64,000 nucleotides of DNA from Nothophaeocryptopus gaeumannii. Its lineage: Eukaryota > Ascomycota > Dothideomycetes > Mycosphaerellales > Mycosphaerellaceae. Positions 56,719 to 64,000 of the stretch are shown piece by piece (positions within the stretch are counted from its first letter, which is position 1; every line of letters starts with the position of its first letter). The stretch is taken from assembly GCA_031771865.1 (NCBI GenBank), contig JASISA010000009.1, positions 1,364,001-1,428,000 on the forward strand, given 5' to 3'. The position numbers and the translations under genes were made by a program. The notes under the pieces were generated by a model that was not told the origin of the DNA, ran no database searches, and saw only the letters and a list, made by a program, of their open reading frames with translations.

Positions 56719-59700
56719 TGGATGTCGCTACTCAGGCGGACGACTACCCTATCACGGGTATCTTACCTGAGATTCCGGAGAACCCACAAGAGTCATCCAG
56801 TGACGATGAAACTGAGGAAGGAACCTCGGAAGAAGAAGAAGAATCCAGTGAGGACGATGACAACGACGAAATACTTCACCTTAGCGTGGACGCACCGGAA
56901 CCAATACGCAAGATGATCCTTCACATAGCACGCAACAGTGAAGAGATCTTTCCACGAACACCGACAGGAGGAAGACTGCTTAACCCAGTTAAGTTTGATT
57001 TCTTCCTAGGACAACTACGATCAATGTTCTGGAGGTATCCCAGGCTAGACGTCCAAGAAGAGTTTTCAACATTCATCTGGGATAGACCACCAATTGGAAG
57101 CTGGTTTACACCGTACGGGTACCTAACACCGCGCGGACAAGTCGTTACGAACGAGATGAGAACATCGATCCAAGACCTCAAGAATGGCTACAAACAAGCA
57201 CAAGCATGTCAGAGCCGATACGCATGCAACGAGTTGCCACAAGAGAAAGCTATGGCCAAAACACTGGAGGAAACACGTATACAGATCCTGGACTGGTTAG
57301 ACAATAGAGCCACAGTCTCGGAAAGGATCGACTCCTCAGGCATGAGCGGCCGAAGGGAGTTAAACGTCACACAAGCTCAAGCATCAGCAACAGTGTTCAG
57401 CACACAAGTTATCGTCAATGGACTCAAGACGAGTGCCATGATCGACTCCGGAGCGAGCGGGAACTTTGCATCCGAGTCATTTGTAAAACGGACTGGACTA
57501 GCTACCCAGACGAAGAAACAAGGGTATGAACTGATCGCGGTCGACGGATCACCCTTACCCTGTGTGGAGCGCGAGACGATACCGCTACCACTGGCTATCC
57601 AACAGCACCACGAGGAGATTGTCTTAGATGTCACAGCTATGGCCAGCTGGGATATCGTGCTAGGCATGCCTTGGTTGAGAAAGCACAACCCAGTAATTGA
57701 CTGGAAGAGGAGTACTCACATTTGAAGGATACGGAAGTGCCACCCGTATCAGACCCGTACAGCGTCGAAAGTACGCGGCGGATGAGGCGAAAGAACAGCT
57801 GTGCACAACTCAGCTTGCGCCGACACTGAGCCCAGAGACTGGAGCCACCCCCGGATAGACACTGCGTAGGTCCAGCAGGTCACGGAATCACGGGACGAGG
57901 AACTGGCAATCCTGGAAAGCAGATGGCGATCTCAGCGCCAGATGTCCCTGAGGAGTACCAAAGATGGTCGAGACTCTTTCAGGAAGAGGAAGGCAAGGAA
58001 GCCTTACCTATACACCAACCATGGGATCACAAGATCAAGATTCAGCCTGGGAAAGAGCCTCCATGGGGACCCATTTACGCATTATCTGAGAAAGAGCTCA
58101 AAGCCCTAGATGAATGGCTGAAGGAGAAGCTAGCCAAAGGATGGATACGAAGTCCACCTCAAGCGCAGGCTCTCAATTCTCTTCGTACCAAAGCAGAACG
58201 GGAAGTTGCGAATGGTCGTTGACTATAGAAGGCTCAACGACATGACAATCAAGAACCGATATCCATTGCAAGCATCGAAGAAGCACAAGATCGACTTACC
58301 GGATCAGACTGGTTTACAAAGATCGACCTCCGAGACGCATTCTACGCAATACGAATGGCGAAGGGAGAAGAATGGAAGACTGCATTCCGAACAAGATATG
58401 GACTTTACGAGTTTCTGGTTATGCCAATGGGGCTTACCAATGCGCCAGCCTCATGCCAGGACCTTGTCAATGAAACACTACGAGATTTGCTTGACGTCTG
58501 TGTTATCGCTTACATGGACGACATCTTGGTCTATACCAAGGAGAACTGAGCAAGCATATCAAGCAAGTCCAAGACGTCTTCGAACGCCTCACACGAGTAG
58601 GGTTCAAGACAGCACCAGAGAAATGCGAGTTCCACAAAAAGGAAGTCAAATCCCTTGGATTTATCCTTAGTAATGAAAGGAATCCAAATCGATCCAGCAA
58701 AGACACGGTCGATACACGAATGGCCTCGACCCACGAATGTTACCGAAGTACAATCCTTCCTTGGACTCGCGAACTACAATCGAAAGTTCATCCCAGACTA
58801 CTCAAGGATTGCGAAACCAATGACGGAACTCACGAGAAAAGACACCAAGTTCCAGTGGGAAAACGACACCAACAGGCATTCGACAAACTCAAAGAAATGT
58901 GCCACAGCGCCAACGCTTCGACTTTTCGACGGTACAAGGAAGTGCAAAATCGAAACAGATGCATCGGATATGGCGATAGGCGCGTGTCTCACACAGGAGC
59001 ACGACGGGAAGCGACACCCGGTAGCCTACTACTCACGAAAGATGCTCCTGCAGAAGAGAATTATGACATCCATGATAAAGAACTTGCGATTGTCGCTGCC
59101 CTGCAGCACTGGCGCATATGCGGAAGGAGCACCCAGGCTCACGATTCTTTCTGATCACAAGAATCTGACCTACTTCACTACGACTAAACAACTGACTCGA
59201 AGGCAGACCCGCTGGTCGGAGCTCCTGGTCAGTACAAGTTCGAAATCCGCTATACACCTGGTAAAGACAACGGTCGAGCCGACGCACTGAGCCGACGAAG
59301 TGACTACATGGAAGGAAAGGAAAGAGTGCAGCACAGCATACTCAAGACAAATCAGGATGGAAGCCTGAGTGCCAACCAAATGGAGTTCAACAACATAGTG
59401 CGAGTTCTGCAAGACAAGACAGAACAATTTCCTATTGCACAGGGAAAGTACCAAGTACCGACGGATCAAGCAACGAAAGTCAAGTACGACATGATACTGG
59501 TCATGGTCGACAGGCTCACGAAGTACGCGCACTTTATTCCTGCGTGTGAGACATACACGGCAGAGCAACTCGGACACCTTGTGCTGGATAGACTTGTACG
59601 ATATCACGGATTCCCAGAGGTCTTCATTACCGACAGAGACAAGTTGTTCACATCGAACTACTGGAAGACACTCGTATCCACGATCGGGATCAGACACAAG

Positions 59701-60507
59701 CTATCAACGGCGTTTCATCCGCAAACCGACGGACAAACCGAACGGATGAACCAGACACTAGAACAATACCTACGCCACTACATCAACTACGCACAGGACA
59801 ATTGGGTATCACTCCTACCCATGGCACAAATCGCACTCAACAACCAGCAATCCGAGACGACGGGTCTCACGCCATTCTTCGCAAACTTTGGAAGGATCCA
59901 CACCTGTTTGGCGAACCTGGCATTCACCTAACGCACCACGGGCGTTGATTGCGGTTGACCAGCTTAAGGATGTTCACTCGGAAATGAACAAGGCCATCCT
60001 ACGACAACAAGGACACCTGCTGAAATCGCGACAGCATGGCTCACAAATGGCACCTCAGCTGAAGGAGGGGGATAAGGTCTATCTCCTCACGAGAAATCTC
60101 AAAACGAGAAGAAAGACCAGAAAGTTAGACCATGTAAAGGTCGGGCCATTTTGATTGAAGAGGCCAAGGGACCGGTCAACTACCGACTACGACTACCGGC
60201 AGATGCAAAGATTCATCCAGTGTTCCACATCTCTCTCTTGGAACCAGCCGACGCCGAGACACCTTGTCAGGAGACATTTTCATTTGTCCCACAAGAAGAA
60301 ACCGAATTCGAAGTCGAAAAGATTCTGGACTATAAAGACGATCAGTACCTTATTAAATGGAGAGGGTACGACGACTCGGAAATTACCTGGGAGCCGCGGG
60401 AACATCTTATGAATTGCCGCTTACTCCTGCAACAATTCCATCGGGGTTGGGATCCAGTAACGACCAATCGAAGGGATCAACGCCCTCGAGGGCGCCCCAG
60501 GTCATAG
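56457..60507 (+). pseudogene. Gypsy-2 Pol (protease to chromodomain), frameshifted, integrase partly deleted
   Basis: After an acidic spacer (about 56750-56900) comes the aspartic protease with DSG at 57444-57452 and GMPWLRKHNP. RT: an N-terminal part in 57923-58222, FRTRYGLYEFLVMPMGLTNA near 58387, catalytic YMDD at 58511-58522. RNase H: KIETDASD (about 58950) and SDHKNLTYFTTTKQLTRR. Integrase: KVKYDMILVMVDRLTKYAHF, FITDRDKLF, FHPQTDGQTERMN, but no HHCC zinc-binding module and no preceding MDF-type first catalytic Asp; the sequence passes almost directly from a PIAQGKYQVP linker into the core. Chromodomain: EVEKILDYKDDQYLIKWRGY at about 60315-60370, stop at 60505-60507. Frame changes occur near 58220, 58550, 59290 and 60150. 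Confidence 0.85.
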
Positions 60508-61012
60508 GAGACAGATTCAGCCCGTAGGACGGTTCGTCGAAGCCTAGCGTAGCTTCAGCTGCCCGCTCCTCTTGCTCCTGCTCCTCGATATCCCGTATTT
60601 CCACAGCAACAGCCTCATCGGACCGCTTATCCACTAAGTCCAACTGTTGTCGCAATCTCATCTCGCGGGCAAACGCCGTACGAGACGCTTCGAAAGCCAT
60701 CTGCTGAGAGCGCTGCGCTTCCTCTAACCGGTGCTGCGCCTCCTCTTGCGCCTGCTGAGCCTCCTTTATACTAGACTGGAGCCTCTCACGTTCAGCCACC
60801 AGCCGGTCGAACTCAGACTTTGTGACCTTCATGTCGCAGCGCTGACCGCGCCGGACACACTCGTTACATCGACCCGACCGAACGTGTACCCGACACACCC
60901 TCTTGTGCTTCGCGCACGTCGAACACTGCTTTACCATGACGGTACCAGTGCGATCCAGGAAATCTGCAAGCTTGTGGCGGCGGTGGGTGGAGGAGGAGAG
61001 CCTAGGAGGCAT
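60407..61012 (-). CDS. Antisense Zn2Cys6 / coiled-coil protein inside Gypsy-2
   Basis: An intact 201-codon frame on the strand opposite to Gag-Pol, ATG at 61012-61010 (MPPRLSSSTHRR), between the chromodomain and the 3' LTR. Its last about 100 bp overlap the Pol C-terminus tail-to-tail. Cysteines 30, 33, 40, 49, 52 and 59 give CX2CX6CX8CX2CX6C, the canonical spacing of the fungal Zn(II)2Cys6 binuclear cluster. A Glu/Gln/Arg-rich coiled coil follows (about 66-155), then a hydrophobic-acidic tail (MTWGALEGVDPFDWSLLDP). This resembles a DNA-binding plus dimerisation module without the fungal-specific middle domain. It is the only coding region of the element with no frameshift. Function is unknown; regulation of the element or of host chromatin is conjecture. 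I recall similar small proteins annotated as hypothetical in fungal genomes, but cannot check. Confidence 0.7.
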   Translation of the reverse strand: MPPRLSSSTHRRHKLADFLDRTGTVMVKQCSTCAKHKRVCRVHVRSGRCNECVRRGQRCDMKVTKSEFDRLVAERERLQSSIKEAQQAQEEAQHRLEEAQRSQQMAFEASRTAFAREMRLRQQLDLVDKRSDEAVAVEIRDIEEQEQEERAAEATLGFDEPSYGLNLSPMTWGALEGVDPFDWSLLDPNPDGIVAGVSGNS

Positions 61013-61088
61013 GACTACGAAAACCCATGACGACTGGCGTCTAAGGACCGACTCGAGCTATGTATAAGCGTCGGGACGACGCTAGGCT

Positions 61089-61101
61089 AAAAGGGGGATG
61101 G
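61089..61101 (+). other. Polypurine tract of Gypsy-2
   Basis: AAAAGGGGGATGG immediately before the TG of the 3' LTR, the expected primer site for plus-strand cDNA synthesis. Confidence 0.7.
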
Positions 61102-61396
61102 TGTTACGGTTCGTGCTGGGTCCTTGCCCAGTGCGAGGTCACGTGTTACTGATCGTAAGGTACGAGACCGAGCAGAGCCTCCTGATCACCCTGATCAGGA
61201 TGATCACCTAAAGTCTCTTATGTATTTAGGAACGATGGTTGACTAGCAATCATCGTGTTCAACTCATGTTACAATCTCACTGATTGGAATAAGCCAAGAC
61301 TTCCTTCACTTCGTTCCACTTGCCGACGCATTCTCCAAAGAAGCCATTCCACGTGATTAAGCGAGTCACCTGACAAGCGAGATACCGTGCGTAACA
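61102..61396 (+). repeat. Gypsy-2 3' LTR
   Basis: 295 bp. It lacks a 36-bp block of the TGATCA array present in the 5' LTR. The deletion ends lie in the repeated GATCACC motif, so slippage or recombination between motifs explains it. Otherwise near-identical. Confidence 0.93.
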
Positions 61397-61401
61397 GGAG
61401 C

Positions 61402-61496
61402 ATAGAGAGCACTGAGAGCAATCTGTAACGGGATCACCCGTTGCAGCTGTGCCTCAGATTGGTTGGCTGTCATGACTCCACGACTTGTCCGTAACA
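61402..61496 (+). repeat. Solo LTR, right part
   Basis: Ends TTGTCCGTAACA at 61496, followed by GTAAT (61497-61501), the same 5 bp as at 54794-54798. The Gypsy-2 target duplication GGAGC lies at 61397-61401. Confidence 0.85.
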
Positions 61497-61501
61497 GTAA
61501 T

Positions 61502-62049
61502 ACTATACCTAGAGGTTAGTCCGCTAATAATATTTATAATAGATAATACCTCTATTTATTATAATATCCGGATTAAAGATACAATCCTATTAGCGGGTTA
61601 TAAGCTCGAATTTCTACCTCCTTACTTACTAGATCTTAATCCTATTAAGTAGACCTTTAACTATCTAAAGGCTTTTATAAAGAAGTATATCTATAAAGCT
61701 ATACGCTTCTATAACTTCTAAGACTTCCTTATATAGTATCTAGGCTACTATTATAGCTTAAAAGCCTATAGTCTCTTTAAATACGCTAGATACAACGTCG
61801 ATAGTATAGATCTCGATTTCGATATAGTTAACTTTAAGGGAGTAGTAGGCTTAGCTTAGAATATAATAGATTTAGATAATAAGGACTCGCTATAGATAGA
61901 ATAGACTAATATAATAGAAGTAAGTATAGTAGAAGATAAGTTTAAAGAAGTAGATTACTATTTAGAGGAGGAGGTAATATTAGACGAGTAGTCCGAGTTA
62001 TAACGCTAGTTAGTTACGTATAGGATAGCTATATAAATAAAGTAGGAGC
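61502..62049 (+). pseudogene. Tc1/mariner-like transposase, 3' part, RIP-degraded
   Basis: Continues the relic of 53770-54798 on the same strand after the nested insertions. It shows the remnants of the DN(A)SxxxN motif (about 61535-61560) and, clearly, AGYKLEFLPPYLLDLNPI at 61597-61650, the third catalytic motif with SPD mutated to LLD-like wording, followed by TFNYLKAFIKKYI. An acidic Asp/Glu-rich tail follows and is cut by an LTR at 62050. Confidence 0.75.
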
Positions 62050-62307
62050 TATTGCAGGTAGGAGTCGGATCGTAGAGTAGGGATCGCTAGATCGTTAGAA
62101 AGAGAGTCGGATACGGATACTATATAGAAAATAGATAAGACGTAGCTCGAGGAGAGAAAGAGAACCTCTCCTCGAGGCTTAAAGGAGAAAACTCTTCTCT
62201 AGGTCTTAGCGTATCTAATTACGTGTACCCGGATACTTAGTACACTACTAAGTATCTAAACTACGTGCATCCAGGTACTTAGGTATTACTAGGTAACGCC
62301 CGTAATA
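62050..62307. repeat. RIP-mutated solo LTR related to Gypsy-1
   Basis: The start TATTGCAGGTAGGAGTCGG aligns without gaps to TGTCACGGGCCGGAGTCGG of the Gypsy-1 LTR, and the end (about 62225-62307) to its last 80 bp, with mostly CA/TG-to-TA changes. The stem-loop arms GGATACTTAG/CTAAGTATC are still nearly complementary. Flanked by GGAGC (62045-62049) and GGGGC (62308-62312), an imperfect duplication. It is shorter than 316 bp, so it is an older or variant subfamily. Confidence 0.7.
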
Positions 62308-62449
62308 GGGGCTAGCTTTTAGATTACGTAAACTATTTTAGAATTAACATATTTTATAATTTCGTATTTATATAGAAGATAGTATATAGTCTACCTAGTA
62401 GCCTCCTATTCTAATTATAAAAGTCGATATAGTAATCGTAGTACGGTAT

Positions 62450-62589
62450 TGTGAGGCAGGTATCTACCCTAGCTACAGGTGTAACTTCATACGTGTAGGG
62501 ACTCGCGTAATTGACTAATTACGTTAGACATTACCTTTTGTGGTATCACGTGTCACAGTCAAGAATCCCGCCTTAGCGTAGCCGTGACA
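62450..62589. repeat. 140-bp unmutated TG...CA element with 5-bp duplication (mini solo LTR)
   Basis: An island without RIP in TA-rich surroundings, starting TGTGAGGCAGG and ending CCGTGACA. It is flanked by exact GGTAT copies (62445-62449 and 62590-62594). The ends and the 5-bp duplication are those of an LTR. No internal retroelement sequence is present. I cannot link it to Gypsy-1 or Gypsy-2 beyond the GTGACA end shared with Gypsy-1. Confidence 0.7.
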
Positions 62590-62594
62590 GGTAT

Positions 62595-63160
62595 ATATAG
62601 AAAGAAAGTATAAGAGGGAAGCTAAGCGAGCTCTTAGTATATTAAGTAGGAAGTATAGTTATACTAGCTCGTACTACGTACGTAATGTATAACCTAGATA
62701 TTAGTAGTACGTAAGCGTAGCGCTAGAAGGAAGGTAACGATTAGTTCTAGTATTCGAACTACGTGTAGTTCGAGGGCGTTCTATATACTACTATATACCT
62801 AATCTTATAGAAAGCCTTATCCCTTTAGCTTTATAACTACTTCTAGTTAGCGCTAGCTACTTCTACTACTATAACGTTACTACCTTATACCTTTAGAAAC
62901 TCCCTTACTACGTTCCTTAGTCTTAATCGTATACTACTCTTTAGCCCTTCTACGACCTACTTATCCCTCGTTATTCCTATAGTAGTTATTATATCGAAAG
63001 CGCTATCTACGAGAACCTTACTACTCGCTACTAGATCGCTATCGTCTTATAAACCCGGCTAAAGCGCTACCTAGTTAAGAAATTCGATTAGGAGCCCTAG
63101 CGTCGATTTAAGAGTAGGAGGTAGTATAATCTTACTCTAGTAGCTACTAGGTAGGCCTAG
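62595..63160. other. RIP-degraded repeat sequence, unidentified
   Basis: TA-rich, CA/TG-poor DNA. On the minus strand some reading with TAA/TAG stops is possible, but no motif is recognisable. It continues beyond the solo LTR at 63523-63897. Confidence 0.5.
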
Positions 63161-63517
63161 TGTTACGGATCGAACCGAGAGAAGCCACAACCAACCAATC
63201 CATGCGGCGCGGGTGCGCGCCAAGGGCGGCAATACCCGCTGCAAGGTGCTCTCATGCTGCCGAGTGCTCTCACGCTCTCAGATGAGAGCAGGAGGATTCA
63301 TGAGAGCATGAGAGCCACACGCTCTCTCTGAGGAACCTCTAGGTATATAGTCTCGATGATTGACTAGCAATCATCGTGTTCAACTCATGTTACAATCTCA
63401 CTGATTGGAATAAGCCAAGACTTCCTTCACTTCGTTCCACTTGCCGACGCATTCTCCAAAGAAGCCATTCCACGTGATTAAGCGAGTCACCTGACAAGCG
63501 AGATACCGTGCGTAACA
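63161..63517 (+). repeat. Solo LTR, 357 bp, sharing its 3' module with Gypsy-2
   Basis: Begins TGTTACGGATC, ends GTGCGTAACA, with exact 5-bp duplication CCTAG (63156-63160 and 63518-63522). The last 164 bp (63354-63517) are almost identical to 55191-55354. The first half is unrelated and holds a GCTCTCA/TGAGAGC array at 63247-63330. Not RIP-mutated, although inserted in RIP-degraded DNA. Confidence 0.9.
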
Positions 63518-63522
63518 CCTAG

Positions 63523-63897
63523 CTAGATATAACGATATACTAGAGTACGTAAGGGAGTCCCTAGAGTAATTCTTTTACTAGTAATATTACTATAGATAGC
63601 GCCGCTAAGAGCCTAGCCTAGTACCTATACGATAAGTAACTCTCTAGCTAAAGGTATTAACTTACAAGGAGTCTTAGGCGCTACCCTTATATTCGCTATA
63701 GCCTCCTTTTAATATAGCTTCTAGAAGTACCTTCGGAAGATCTTTACAAGGATATTAAAGGTTAAAAACTAATCGCTAGCCTAGTATTATTTAGCGTAAA
63801 TTACTTTTAAAAGATCCTTAATAATATAGGCTATTCTAAAGTAGCTATTAGCGACGTCGAGGGCTTTCGACTTATTACGAAAATAAAACACCTCGAA
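63523..63897. other. RIP-degraded repeat sequence between solo LTR and LINE copy D
   Basis: Continuation of 62595-63160 after the solo LTR. TA-rich, no recognisable motif; ends at the LINE start. Confidence 0.5.
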
Positions 63898-64000
63898 CGA
63901 ATTTAGGGAGGCGGCATTACTAAAACCTTAGAATATACGGAACCTATTAAGGCAATACACGTATCCAAAGCACGGCTACACGCCGCTGTTGGCGGGTGCG
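63898..64000 (+). mobile_element. LINE copy D, 5' end only (window edge), partly RIP-mutated
   Basis: Matches 5257-5359 of copy A. The first half carries CA/TG-to-TA changes (for example CTAAAACCTTAGAATATACG). The last about 40 bp visible are unchanged. It continues outside the window. Confidence 0.85.

Larger units (their letters stand above)
55024..61396 (+). mobile_element. Ty3/Gypsy chromovirus Gypsy-2 with an extra antisense gene
   Basis: 6.37-kb LTR retrotransposon, LTRs 55024-55354 and 61102-61396 (TGTTAC...GTAACA), target duplication GGAGC (55019-55023 and 61397-61401), purine-rich tract 61089-61101 just before the 3' LTR. Order: Gag with CCHC knuckle, protease, RT, RNase H, integrase (partly deleted), chromodomain, then an antisense ORF before the 3' LTR. 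It is not RIP-mutated, but has several frameshifts. Inserted in a solo LTR that is itself inside a RIP-degraded transposase. Confidence 0.92.

Noticed and set aside
63247..63330. GCTCTCA array as a CRISPR or tandem gene repeat
   Set aside because: Short interspersed direct and inverted motifs confined to the U3 half of an LTR.

Overview
The window looks like nuclear DNA of a filamentous ascomycete (Pezizomycotina, probably Dothideomycetes). The host genes have short introns of about 50-67 bp with CTAAC/CTGAC-like branch points. The repeats carry the mark of repeat-induced point mutation (RIP), with CpA changed to TpA on either strand. One LINE family is present both as near-identical unmutated copies and as a heavily mutated copy, so RIP can be read off directly by comparison.

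Layout: 1-1467, 3' part of a THO-complex subunit 1 gene; 1468-3640, no recognisable gene; 3644-5235, a RIP-degraded open frame of an unknown repeat; 5257-10425, LINE copy A (unmutated); 10426-21248, LINE copy B (RIP-mutated, 5'-truncated) split by a reverse-oriented Gypsy chromovirus, Gypsy-1 (13853-20353, TSD ACAAC); 21260-22500, a RIP-degraded Tc1/mariner transposase; 25633-27504, a homeobox transcription factor in a gene-poor stretch; 32925-37551, translation initiation factor eIF4G; 38253-39652, an FAD monooxygenase; 39923-49137, a TIR-bounded, TA-flanked element carrying a Tc1/mariner-like transposase relic and, convergent to it, a roughly 800-codon open frame of unknown function, split by LINE copy C (41376-46568); 49623-51900, an ABC-F ATPase; 52330-52886, a beta-carbonic anhydrase-like gene; 53430-53765, the end of a gene whose product ends in KDEL; 53770-62049, a three-level nest (Tc1/mariner relic, then solo LTR, then Gypsy-2 at 55024-61396); 62050-63897, RIP-degraded sequence holding three solo LTRs, two with exact TSDs; 63898-64000, the start of LINE copy D.

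The host genes are housekeeping or regulatory: mRNA export, translation initiation, ribosome-associated ATPase, carbon dioxide/bicarbonate chemistry, a homeodomain regulator. They show no operon-like or cluster logic. The repeats account for most of the other sequence.

The most interesting items are: (i) an intact 201-aa antisense ORF in Gypsy-2 with a canonical Zn2Cys6 cysteine pattern followed by a coiled coil; (ii) the TIR element with its large unknown convergent ORF; (iii) LTRs that share a 164-bp 3' module but have unrelated U3 halves; and (iv) systematic homopolymer-length differences between young LINE copies, which suggest that many apparent frameshifts in the repeats are assembly errors.
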